Assembly (NCBI RefSeq): GCF_037646345.1
Contig: NZ_JBBEWR010000005.1
Span: 1-64,000 of the forward strand
DNA length: 64,000 nt
Direction: 5' to 3'
DNA from: Ascidiimonas aurantiaca
GTDB lineage: Bacteria > Bacteroidota > Bacteroidia > Flavobacteriales > Flavobacteriaceae
Position 1 is the stretch's first letter. Every line of letters starts with the position of its first letter. This document shows positions 24,216-32,180 of this stretch, one piece after another. Made by a program: the position numbers and the translations under genes. The notes under the pieces were generated by a model that saw only the letters and a program-made list of their open reading frames with translations, made no database searches and was not told where the DNA came from.

Positions 24216-25247
24216 TCCAAAATCCTGAGAAACCGACATAGTAGCTAACCCCTTGTAAGCACCGGCTTTTTCCAGTTTTTTTATAGTAAATTTTTCCTGT
24301 TTACAGGAAGCTACTACCCCATGTTTTTTAAGACGTCTGGCCAGGTATTCCTGTTCGTATTGACCGGGAGTAGGTATAAAAAACGCTTTTTTACCTAAAG
24401 CAGCCAGATCCATAATAGTAGTATAGCCCGATCGCGAAAGGACCATATCACTTGTATTAAAGGCAGTTTCCAGTTCGCGGGAACTCATGTAGTTATAAAT
24501 GGTGATGTCATTTCTTTTACTAATTTTTTGAGCGGTTTCAATAATACCTTTTACAAACAGGATCTTACCTTTATAACCTTCTAATTGCTCCAGTAATTTT
24601 TCTTCCAGCATGGTTCTTTGAGGCTCAGGCCCCGATAACACCACCATCAAATCATAAGTAACCGGCAACTCCTTTTTTTGTAACCGGCTCAAAGGGCCTA
24701 TATATTTTACAGGAAACATTTCTTTTTTGAAATGGCCCAGTTTTCCACTTAAATTTTGTGATCCTTCTACATCGGGAATCCAGCATTCTGTAAACTTTTT
24801 GATAATAGCCTGGTGTACTTTTGAGGTAAGCCAGGTAGTGTTACCGGTAAGCACATTTAATTGATGGGTAATAAATACAGTAGGTATTTTTTTATGAAAA
24901 ACACCAAGACGGTTATCTGAGATAATACCTAATATACCCTGCTCGCTAACCAGTTTCTTTATGAATTTTTTCTCCCGTTTTGCTGCTTTTATCATTTTTG
25001 GAGAATCCCAAAGCATCTTTAATTTAAAATTTCTTCCTTTCTTAGCGTATTCAATTTGATATGAAGGGAGCTCAACGGTTTCCAATTGAGGAAACTCTTT
25101 GCGTAAAAGTTCAAGAGCCTGCCCGTCGGAAGCAATGATCGGAAGAAACCCGTGTGCTTCCAGTGCAGATATTATGGGAATGCAACGGGTGGCATGACCC
25201 AGGCCCCAGTTTAAAGGCGCTACGAGTATTCTCTTCTTCTCAGGCAT
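24177..25247 (-). CDS. MurG-like glycosyltransferase family protein
   Basis: 356 residues from MPEKKRILVAPLNWGLGHATRC. The open frame reaches 25373, but that part would run into the divergent trmB promoter. GLGHATRCIPII is the N-terminal glycine-rich loop of GT28/MurG-type enzymes; IISDNRLGVFHKKIPTVFITHQ and the C-terminal donor-binding block DMVLSRSGYTTIMDLAALGKKAFFIPTPGQYEQEYLA are also present. This is the MJ1255-like subgroup, whose acceptor is unknown. The last 39 bases overlap the kinase gene tail to tail. Confidence 0.82.
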   Translation of the reverse strand: MPEKKRILVAPLNWGLGHATRCIPIISALEAHGFLPIIASDGQALELLRKEFPQLETVELPSYQIEYAKKGRNFKLKMLWDSPKMIKAAKREKKFIKKLVSEQGILGIISDNRLGVFHKKIPTVFITHQLNVLTGNTTWLTSKVHQAIIKKFTECWIPDVEGSQNLSGKLGHFKKEMFPVKYIGPLSRLQKKELPVTYDLMVVLSGPEPQRTMLEEKLLEQLEGYKGKILFVKGIIETAQKISKRNDITIYNYMSSRELETAFNTSDMVLSRSGYTTIMDLAALGKKAFFIPTPGQYEQEYLARRLKKHGVVASCKQEKFTIKKLEKAGAYKGLATMSVSQDFGSLFSLFQSKGEL

Positions 25248-25289
25248 ATACACAAATATAATAACATTTTCAGGTGATGAAGTTTTCCT

Positions 25290-25297
25290 TAATTTTG
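25290..25297 (+). promoter_or_regulatory. -7 element for the trmB unit
   Basis: TAATTTTG matches TAnnTTTG, 23 bases before the GTG start at 25321. Confidence 0.5.
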
Positions 25298-25320
25298 CTA
25301 AAATTTTAAAAAATTGTTTA

Positions 25321-25992
25321 GTGGGTAGTAAAAACAAGCTAAAACGTTTTAAAGAAAATGAAACTTTTCCCAATGTGATACAGCCGGACAGAGCAGACCT
25401 GTTGGCTCATGCATTTGAGCATAAAGGGAGGTGGTCTGCCTTTTTTGGGAATGATCACCCAATAGTAGTTGAACTGGGATGTGGAAAAGGAGAATATACC
25501 CTGGGGCTGGCAAAAAGAAATCCCAATAAGAATTTTATCGGTGTAGATATAAAAGGAGCGAGATTTTGGAGAGGGGCCAAAACAGCCCTTAAAGAGCAAC
25601 TCTCTAATGTAGTGTTCCTGAGAATACAAATTGAACTTATAGAAAGCGTATTTGAAAAAGACGAATTAGATGAGATATGGATCACCTTTCCGGATCCTCA
25701 AATAAAGTATAAACGCACCAAGCACAGGCTTACCAACCACCTTTTTATCAAAAAATATCAAAACCTGCTTAAACCTGAAGGGGTAGTACATTTAAAAACA
25801 GATAGTGAGTTCATGCACGGATATACACTTGGACTGCTTCACGGTTTGGGCCACGAAATACAGTATGCCAATCATAATATTTACCACAATGAAGGAAGTC
25901 CCGAAGAAGTAACCGGCATACAGACCTTTTACGAAAAACAATATCTGGAGCAGAAAAAACCAATTACCTATATACGGTTTAAATTCAATTAA
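25321..25992 (+). CDS. trmB: tRNA (guanine-46-N7)-methyltransferase
   Basis: 223 residues with a GTG start. Uses S-adenosylmethionine to make m7G46 in tRNA. Motifs: VVELGCGKGEYTLGLA (SAM site), NFIGVDIKGARFW, and ITFPDPQIKYKRTKHRLTNHLFI, the TrmB-specific block. TGIQTFYEKQYLEQKKPITYIRF at the end is also typical. The stop overlaps the next gene's ATG by one base. Confidence 0.95.
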   Translation: MGSKNKLKRFKENETFPNVIQPDRADLLAHAFEHKGRWSAFFGNDHPIVVELGCGKGEYTLGLAKRNPNKNFIGVDIKGARFWRGAKTALKEQLSNVVFLRIQIELIESVFEKDELDEIWITFPDPQIKYKRTKHRLTNHLFIKKYQNLLKPEGVVHLKTDSEFMHGYTLGLLHGLGHEIQYANHNIYHNEGSPEEVTGIQTFYEKQYLEQKKPITYIRFKFN

Positions 25993-26630
25993 TGACACAT
26001 CTTTTTATCCTTTTCTTTGCTACATTCTCAGCTGCTTTTATGGCGAGCGTGCTCCCCGGGTTGCTCAATATGAATGCCGCCAAGATAAGTGTGAAAAAAG
26101 GGAAACCAAGCGGGCTTCTTTTTTCTGCAGGAGTAGGCTTTATGACCTTGTTTCAGGCATATTTGGGAACCCTTATTTCCCGGTATCTTTACAATAACCT
26201 TTTTGTAATTGATATTTTGCTCAAAATAGCACTGGTCATTTTCGCCGTATTTGCCATATACTATTTTATACTCGCACGCAAAGGCAAAAAGAAAAAGATA
26301 AAAAAGGTAACCATCAGCAAAAAGAATACCTTTTTTAAGGGTATGTTACTGGCATCTTTAAACATGCTTACTATTCCTTTTTACTCCGGACTCAATGCTG
26401 CATGGAATGTTTCGGGATGGATCAAATTTGAATGGCAGGATATACTTGTCTTTACAGTGGCGGCCGGTTTAGGTACTTTTTCAATGTTAACCATGTATGT
26501 GATTTACTTCAACCGACTGGATTCCCGGTCAGATCGTTTTTCAAAGTATTCAGATTATATTTTGAGTGTGTTAATGACCGTACTTTTGGTAATTACTCTT
26601 ATTCGAATATTTTACAACTATGAGTTCTGA
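25992..26630 (+). CDS. LysE-family membrane exporter
   Basis: 212 residues with about six hydrophobic helices. The opening FILFFATFSAAFMASVLPGLLNMNAAKISVKKGKPSG matches the LysE/RhtB first helix and following loop, and GMLLASLNMLTIPFYSGLNA matches the second repeat. It probably exports small amphiphilic molecules such as amino acids; substrate unknown. It is the middle gene of trmB-LysE-ATL, overlapping both neighbours. Confidence 0.75.
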   Translation: MTHLFILFFATFSAAFMASVLPGLLNMNAAKISVKKGKPSGLLFSAGVGFMTLFQAYLGTLISRYLYNNLFVIDILLKIALVIFAVFAIYYFILARKGKKKKIKKVTISKKNTFFKGMLLASLNMLTIPFYSGLNAAWNVSGWIKFEWQDILVFTVAAGLGTFSMLTMYVIYFNRLDSRSDRFSKYSDYILSVLMTVLLVITLIRIFYNYEF

Positions 26631-26958
26631 AAACAACGGTTTTTTTGAGAAAGTGTATGAGGTAGCCAGGCAAATACCCTATGGGAAAGTTACATCTTAT
26701 GGGGCCATAGCAAGTTACCTGGGTACGGCCGGAAGTGCCCGTATGGTAGGATGGGCCATGAATGCCTGCGGAGGTATGAATGATGTGCCTGCGCACAGAG
26801 TAGTAAATCGCGTAGGAGTACTCACAGGGAAACACCATTTTCAGGGTACTAACTTAATGCAACAACTTTTGGAAAGTGAGGGGGTAGCCATAAAGAATAA
26901 TCAAGTAGTAGATTTTGACAAGCATTTCTGGGATCCTGCAAGACATTTAAAAATGTAA
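26620..26958 (+). CDS. alkyltransferase-like protein (ATL), MGMT fold without active cysteine
   Basis: 112 residues of the O6-alkylguanine-DNA methyltransferase C-terminal domain. IPYGKVTSYGAIASYLG carries the DNA-binding helix, and R41 in SARMVG is the nucleotide-flipping arginine finger. The alkyl-acceptor motif, normally PCHRV, reads PAHRV at residues 57-61, so the cysteine is alanine. Proteins of this kind (ATLs) bind alkylated guanine and hand it to nucleotide excision repair instead of removing the group. The start lies inside the LysE gene (11-base overlap). Confidence 0.88.
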   Translation: MSSENNGFFEKVYEVARQIPYGKVTSYGAIASYLGTAGSARMVGWAMNACGGMNDVPAHRVVNRVGVLTGKHHFQGTNLMQQLLESEGVAIKNNQVVDFDKHFWDPARHLKM

Positions 26959-27020
26959 AACAGTACATAGTAAACAGTCAAAAAGTGATAAATGTCATCA
27001 TGTATCCTATTTAATGAGGT

Positions 27021-27028
27021 TATTTTTG
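27021..27028 (+). promoter_or_regulatory. -7 element, distal, for the iron-sulfur operon
   Basis: TATTTTTG, an exact TAnnTTTG match, 98 bases before the Mrp start. It would make a long leader. Confidence 0.4.
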
Positions 27029-27075
27029 CATCGACATATTCAATACAATTACAAGTACATATCACCCGGAACCGT

Positions 27076-27083
27076 TATCTTTG
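27076..27083 (+). promoter_or_regulatory. -7 element, proximal, for the iron-sulfur operon
   Basis: TATCTTTG, an exact TAnnTTTG match, 43 bases before the Mrp start. Together with the distal element this suggests two transcription starts. Confidence 0.5.
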
Positions 27084-27126
27084 CAATTTAGATCCATTTT
27101 AAAATAAGTGCTTAAGAAATACTGGA

Positions 27127-28260
27127 ATGAAATTAAATAAACAAGATATATTAGAAGCCCTGGAGACCATCTCTGTTCCCGGTGAAGGAGAGAATATGGT
27201 AGCAAGCGGGGCGGTGACCAATGTAGTGGTTTTTGGTGATGAGGTTGTTGTAGATGTTACTATTGGAAATCCCAGTCTGCAGGCCCGAAAAAAAACAGAA
27301 GTTGAAATCCTGAAAACCATACACGATAAGGTATATGAGAAAGCCAAGATCAAAGTAAATCTTGAAGTAAAAAAAGCTCCCGAAAAACCTAGTATAAGAG
27401 GTAAGGCCATTCCCGGAATCAAAAATATCGTGGCAATTGCTTCCGGTAAAGGAGGTGTAGGGAAATCTACAGTAACCGCCAATTTGGCGGTTACCCTGGC
27501 AAAAATGGGTTTTAAAGTAGGCCTGCTGGATGCCGATATTTACGGCCCGTCTGCCCCTATCATGTTTGATGTTGAAAATGAAAAACCGCTGGCCATAAAC
27601 GTAGATGGAAAATCAAAAATGAAACCTATAGAGAGTTTTGGTGTTAAAATACTTTCCATTGGCTTTTTTACCCAACCCAATCAGGCCGTTATCTGGCGGG
27701 GCCCTATGGCTGCCAAAGCCCTTAATCAAATGATCTTTGATGCTGCCTGGGGAGAAGTAGATTTTCTTTTACTGGATCTTCCTCCCGGGACCGGAGATAT
27801 ACATTTGAGTATTATGCAATCCCTGCCTATTACCGGGGCACTGGTAGTAAGTACACCCCAGCATGTTGCTCTGGCCGATGCACGCAAGGGAGTAGCCATG
27901 TTCCAACAGGAAAGCATTAATGTTCCCGTGTTGGGTATTGTGGAGAATATGGCATATTTTACCCCTGAAGAACTTCCTCAGAATAAATATTATATCTTTG
28001 GTAAAGAAGGAGCCAGAAATCTGGCTGAAGACCTTAAGGTACCCTTTCTAGGAGAAATACCTCTAGTACAAAGTATTCGTGAGGCGGGTGATGTAGGTCG
28101 TCCGGCAGCGCTTCAAACCGCTACCCCGCTTGAAGAAGCTTTCGAGAACATAACCCGAAACATGGTACAGGAAGTGGTGAGCAGAAATAAAAACCTGCCT
28201 CCTACAGAAGCTATTAAAATTACCACTATGGCAGGATGTTCTGCCTTTAAAAAGAAGTAG
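27127..28260 (+). CDS. apbC: Mrp/ApbC-type iron-sulfur carrier ATPase
   Basis: 377 residues. The N-terminal MIP18/DUF59 domain covers residues about 1-80. The P-loop ATPase domain has a deviant Walker A GKGGVGKST, then LLDADIYGPSAP, LLLDLPPGTGDIHLS and GIVENMAYF. Family members carry and deliver Fe-S clusters. The CxxC usually seen after the VENM block is absent here (YFTPEELPQNKYYIFG), so cluster binding, if any, must use other residues. It is followed by NifU-domain, ferredoxin-reductase and ferredoxin genes, which supports an Fe-S role. Confidence 0.92.
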   Translation: MKLNKQDILEALETISVPGEGENMVASGAVTNVVVFGDEVVVDVTIGNPSLQARKKTEVEILKTIHDKVYEKAKIKVNLEVKKAPEKPSIRGKAIPGIKNIVAIASGKGGVGKSTVTANLAVTLAKMGFKVGLLDADIYGPSAPIMFDVENEKPLAINVDGKSKMKPIESFGVKILSIGFFTQPNQAVIWRGPMAAKALNQMIFDAAWGEVDFLLLDLPPGTGDIHLSIMQSLPITGALVVSTPQHVALADARKGVAMFQQESINVPVLGIVENMAYFTPEELPQNKYYIFGKEGARNLAEDLKVPFLGEIPLVQSIREAGDVGRPAALQTATPLEEAFENITRNMVQEVVSRNKNLPPTEAIKITTMAGCSAFKKK

Positions 28261-28262
28261 AT

Positions 28263-28505
28263 ATGACAACCGAAGAGATTAAGATAAATGTTGAAAAGGC
28301 GCTTGATGAGATACGCCCCTTTCTGGAAAGTGATGGCGGTAATATTTCCCTGGTGTCCATAGACGATGATAATAAATTGGTAAAAGTACGCCTCGAAGGG
28401 GCCTGCGTGGGCTGTACCGTAAACCAGATGACGCTAAAAAGCGGAGTAGAAATGACCATAAAAAAATATGTGCCCCAGATAGAAGAGGTTATTAATGTAG
28501 ATTAG
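28263..28505 (+). CDS. NifU C-terminal-domain Fe-S scaffold protein
   Basis: 80 residues, essentially a single NifU C-terminal domain: IRPFLESDGGNISLV, then C48 and C51 in GACVGCTVNQMTLKSGVE. The two cysteines bind a 4Fe-4S cluster across a dimer. It lies 2 bases after the Mrp gene. Confidence 0.93.
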   Translation: MTTEEIKINVEKALDEIRPFLESDGGNISLVSIDDDNKLVKVRLEGACVGCTVNQMTLKSGVEMTIKKYVPQIEEVINVD

Positions 28506-28514
28506 TTTATATAA

Positions 28515-29567
28515 ATGATCAAAACAGACATTCTTATCATTGGAGCCGGCCCGACGGGACTATTTGCTGTATTTGAAGCCGGATTGTTAAAGCTCAAGTG
28601 CCATCTTATTGATGCGTTGCCACAACCCGGAGGACAGTGTGCAGAGATATACCCCAAGAAACCTATTTACGATATTCCGGGCTTTCCGGAAGTATTGGCG
28701 GGAGAATTGGTAGATAATCTTATGGAGCAGATAAAACCATTCTCACCGGGTTTTACGCTGGGAGAAAGGGCAGAAACCATTGAAAAACAAGACGACGGTA
28801 CCTTTGTTGTCACTACCAATAAAGGTACCAGGCACCAGGCTCCCATAGTAGCTATTGCAGGAGGGCTGGGAAGTTTTGAGCCCAGAAAACCGCTAATTGA
28901 TAATCTGGCCGATTTTGAGGATAAAGGAGTAGAATACATTATTCGTGACCCGGAAATGTATCGCGATAAGCGTGTAATTATTGCCGGTGGAGGTGACTCT
29001 GCTCTGGACTGGTCTATTTTCCTGGCAGATGTAGCCTCAGAAGTTACACTCGTTCATAGAAGAAACGAATTTAGAGGAGCATTAGATTCCGTAGAAAAAG
29101 TAGAAGAATTAAAAAAACTGGGTAAAATAAGCCTTATTACCCCCGCAGAGGTTACCGGCCTTAAAGGGAAAGATCATCTGGAAGCAGTGGTCATAACTCA
29201 TGATGGAGAAGACAAACTATTTGAAACCGATCATTTTATTCCCCTTTTCGGACTGTCTCCCAAACTGGGCCCTATTGCCAACTGGGGGCTGGAAATAGAA
29301 AAGAACGCTATAAAAGTAAACAATGCCCTGGATTATCAAACCAACATCCCCGGTATTTATGCCATTGGTGATGTTAATACATATCCCGGAAAATTAAAGC
29401 TCATACTTTGCGGTTTTCATGAGGCTACTTTGATGTGCCAAAGTGCCTACCAACGTATTTATCCCGATAAGAAATATGTAATGAAATATACCACTGTAAG
29501 TGGTATTAGTGGTTTTGACGGTTCCAGAAAACAAGCTGAAAAGTCAGTAGTACGAGCAATTGAGTAG
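28515..29567 (+). CDS. ferredoxin-NADP reductase, thioredoxin-reductase-like type
   Basis: 350 residues. The FAD-binding start is ILIIGAGPTGLFAVFEAG, followed by PQPGGQCAEIYPKKPIYDIPGFP, typical of the YumC-like FNR2 family. The second Rossmann motif is IIAGGGDSALDWSIFL, and GIYAIGDVNTYPGKLKLI is the C-terminal FAD block. The redox-active CxxC of true thioredoxin reductases is missing, which supports ferredoxin reductase. The ferredoxin gene 56 bases downstream is the probable partner. Confidence 0.9.
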   Translation: MIKTDILIIGAGPTGLFAVFEAGLLKLKCHLIDALPQPGGQCAEIYPKKPIYDIPGFPEVLAGELVDNLMEQIKPFSPGFTLGERAETIEKQDDGTFVVTTNKGTRHQAPIVAIAGGLGSFEPRKPLIDNLADFEDKGVEYIIRDPEMYRDKRVIIAGGGDSALDWSIFLADVASEVTLVHRRNEFRGALDSVEKVEELKKLGKISLITPAEVTGLKGKDHLEAVVITHDGEDKLFETDHFIPLFGLSPKLGPIANWGLEIEKNAIKVNNALDYQTNIPGIYAIGDVNTYPGKLKLILCGFHEATLMCQSAYQRIYPDKKYVMKYTTVSGISGFDGSRKQAEKSVVRAIE

Positions 29568-29623
29568 ATCATATTCACATTTAAAGAAACCGTCAATTTT
29601 TATCAATCTACTTAGTTATCATT

Positions 29624-29947
29624 ATGTCTGATATTACCATCAAGATCAAAGACCGGGAAGGCAAGATGCATGAATTGCAGGCACCTACAGACATGGCTAT
29701 GAACCTAATGGAAGTTTGTAAAGCCTATGAACTTCCCGTAGAGGGAACCTGCGGAGGCATGGCTATGTGTGCTTCCTGCCAGTGTTATATTCTTTCAGAT
29801 GATATTACACTTCCCGAAATGCAGGATGATGAGGAAGCAATGCTTTCTGAAGCGTTTTACGTAAAACCCAATAGCAGGCTGGGCTGCCAGATACCCATTA
29901 CAGAAGAGCTGGACGGGCTTGAAGTAGAGCTGGCACCCGAATCTTAA
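29624..29947 (+). CDS. 2Fe-2S ferredoxin (adrenodoxin type)
   Basis: 107 residues. Cysteines C43, C49, C52 and C88 show the spacing Cx5Cx2Cx35C of adrenodoxin/ISC-type ferredoxins (GTCGGMAMCASC, then LGCQI). A cytosolic electron carrier, probably reduced by the preceding reductase and serving Fe-S assembly. Confidence 0.93.
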   Translation: MSDITIKIKDREGKMHELQAPTDMAMNLMEVCKAYELPVEGTCGGMAMCASCQCYILSDDITLPEMQDDEEAMLSEAFYVKPNSRLGCQIPITEELDGLEVELAPES

Positions 29948-29971
29948 ATTAACCTACGTATGTTAGGATAA

Positions 29972-31123
29972 TTACCACCCATAAAGAATGTACCCTAAAA
30001 GGCTCCCGCCTAATACGATCCACATAGGATTTGCTTTTTTTAGAATAAAAACACTCAGGAAACTCAAACCGGCAATTAGAACAGACTGCCAGTCTCTCAT
30101 AGTTTCTATACCCAGGTTTATCAATACCGCTACCATTACTGCTACAGCTGCTACGTTTACCGAATCCATGAAATAACCGGTAAAGGCATATTGTCGTAGC
30201 TTAGGGATTAAAGGGAACAAAATAAGCACAAAAAGGAAAGAGGGTAGAAAGATCCCTGCTGTGGCTACAAAAGCTCCTGATATTCCCTGAAGTTGATACC
30301 CTATAAAAGTAGCTGTAGAAAGTACCGGCCCGGGTGTAAATTGCCCGGCGGCAATAGCATCCAGCAGTTGTGATCTGGTGAGCCATCCTCTTCCTACCAG
30401 TTCTGCATCCAGATATGCAAACAATACATAACCACTTCCGTACAGCACAGCACCTGTTTTTAAAAAAACAAAGAAAAGTTTAGAGGTAGAAAGCCCCGAA
30501 ACTCCGGTTTTTAACAGTGTAGGTAATAAGAGTACAGGCGTCCAGACAGGTGCTTTTTGAAAATATTTTTTTTTGAGGGTAAAATACAGAGCACCCATAA
30601 TACCCGCTCCCAGAAGTGCAGTAATCTCGTGAATACCAGCCAGAACCAGAAGGGTAATTACAATACCTATAATGGTGATCTCAATGGTTTTGAGTGCTTT
30701 TTTTCCCAGTTTTAAAATAGCTTGAGCAATAATGGCGAGCACTGCGGGTTTAATCCCGTTTAAGAACGGGGCCACTTCTGGTAAATTACCATACGTGGTA
30801 TAGAACCAAGCCAGGAGTCCGGTAATGATTACTGCGGGAAATATAAAGCATACTCCGGCTACTACCAGACCTGCTTTTCCTGCTCGTTCATAGCCACAAT
30901 GCATGGTCATTTCGGTAGAGTTGGGCCCGGGAATAATATTGGTGGCACCCATAAGATCAAGAAAGTGCTCAGAACTCATCCATTTTCGTTTACTAATGAT
31001 TTCCTGCTCCATCATGGCTATATGAGCTGCAGGACCACCAAAGGCAAAACATCCCAGTCTGAAAAAAACCAGAGCCACCTCTTTAAGTCTATTTTTCTTT
31101 TCAGGGGTATTTATAACAGGCAT
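29972..31123 (-). CDS. chrA: chromate transporter family protein
   Basis: 383 residues from the ATG at 31123. A start at 31150 is possible but would overlap the upstream gene by 20 bases. There are two homologous membrane halves: the first opens with FFRLGCFAFGGPAAHIAMME and NIIPGPNSTEMTMHCGY, the second with FLKTGAVLYGSGYVLFAYL and FTPGPVLSTATFIGYQ. FGGPxxH and PGP-type motifs mark ChrA. The known role is chromate efflux, but many environmental members have other anion substrates. Confidence 0.88.
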   Translation of the reverse strand: MPVINTPEKKNRLKEVALVFFRLGCFAFGGPAAHIAMMEQEIISKRKWMSSEHFLDLMGATNIIPGPNSTEMTMHCGYERAGKAGLVVAGVCFIFPAVIITGLLAWFYTTYGNLPEVAPFLNGIKPAVLAIIAQAILKLGKKALKTIEITIIGIVITLLVLAGIHEITALLGAGIMGALYFTLKKKYFQKAPVWTPVLLLPTLLKTGVSGLSTSKLFFVFLKTGAVLYGSGYVLFAYLDAELVGRGWLTRSQLLDAIAAGQFTPGPVLSTATFIGYQLQGISGAFVATAGIFLPSFLFVLILFPLIPKLRQYAFTGYFMDSVNVAAVAVMVAVLINLGIETMRDWQSVLIAGLSFLSVFILKKANPMWIVLGGSLLGYILYGW

Positions 31124-31130
31124 TGCACGA

Positions 31131-32024
31131 TCATGTTTTATATAACGCAAGTTTAGTAGGGCCTTCCAGTATGGTTCTCACAATTTGCAAGAAGCCCTCA
31201 TCGGTAATTTCAATATACCATTTGATCAGGCAGATCGATCCGTTTTCAATTTCCAGACCTATAATGGAGCGGGGATGTACACAACTGCCGTCATTAAAGA
31301 ATGCCGGGTCTCCGGGTTTTGGGAAGCGGGGGCGGTGCGTATGCCCTGCGATAGTAAGCTGATTACTATTTCTGGCAATCCATTTTTTAAAACGCTTCTC
31401 AACTTTTACCAGTTCTTTATAATTTTTTGCGGGACTTGTAGGGTCAGCAATGCCAAACACTTGAAGAGGTTTCCAGAGCACTCTCACCAGGAATCGGCCC
31501 CAACGCCAAAACGTATAGTTCCACCAATCGGCTTGATGGCCATGTACTAAAAAAAGCTGTTGCTTACTTTCTGTATGCTCAAGTATTATTGATTCGTCAA
31601 TCGAAATACCTTCAAACAAAGGTTTGGTTTTTCCGGTTTTTGGCTCAAAATAGGAATATAGATGCTTTTCAACATACGATCTATTTTTGTAAACCATATC
31701 GTGATTGCCATATATAATGTGTAACCTGTCTTCATCATAAAACTTCTTCATTAATAAAAAAATATTTTGATGTGCGGCAAAAATAGATTCAAATGTAAGG
31801 TTCTCCCAAAGTTCATCGCCATCTCCCAGCTCACAATACACAAAACCGTGATTGTAATAATGTTTTAATGCGTGAAAGTAAATGTTACGGTTATTGGCAA
31901 AATCATCGGCAAAACTGTTATCCCCTCTGTGACAATCGCTGAATAAAATAAACTTTGAAGAATCATTAAACGGAAGTATCCTTGCATTTTTAAAAGCTTT
32001 GTCGAGTCGTAAACGGGTAAACAT
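31131..32024 (-). CDS. calcineurin-like metallophosphoesterase
   Basis: 297 residues. Metal-site motifs in order: FSDCHRGDN, GDGDELWEN, IYGNHDMVYK, LVHGHQADWW and IAGHTHRPRFPKPG. This is the two-metal phosphoesterase order, with GxHxH-like ends resembling UDP-diacylglucosamine hydrolase-type members. Substrate unknown. It lies 7 bases upstream of the chrA start and is probably co-transcribed. Confidence 0.88.
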   Translation of the reverse strand: MFTRLRLDKAFKNARILPFNDSSKFILFSDCHRGDNSFADDFANNRNIYFHALKHYYNHGFVYCELGDGDELWENLTFESIFAAHQNIFLLMKKFYDEDRLHIIYGNHDMVYKNRSYVEKHLYSYFEPKTGKTKPLFEGISIDESIILEHTESKQQLFLVHGHQADWWNYTFWRWGRFLVRVLWKPLQVFGIADPTSPAKNYKELVKVEKRFKKWIARNSNQLTIAGHTHRPRFPKPGDPAFFNDGSCVHPRSIIGLEIENGSICLIKWYIEITDEGFLQIVRTILEGPTKLALYKT

Positions 32025-32145
32025 GCTTTTTTTAATAAAGATCGAAAAAAATAATTAGTAATGAAAAGTGTTTTATTGCTACTAATAAGTTAAGGAATAG
32101 TAAATTAACGGTAACATTCAATCTGAAAGGATGTAAATGGTTTTG

Positions 32146-32153
32146 TATCTTTG
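32146..32153 (+). promoter_or_regulatory. -7 element for the GAF-like protein
   Basis: TATCTTTG, an exact TAnnTTTG match. It overlaps a possible upstream TTG start at 32151 and so favours the ATG at 32181. Confidence 0.6.
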
Positions 32154-32180
32154 TATTACACCAATAATATAGACTTTAAA

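Noticed and set aside
32151..32180. TTG start for the GAF-like protein
   Set aside because: It lies inside an exact -7 promoter element, so it cannot be in the transcript.
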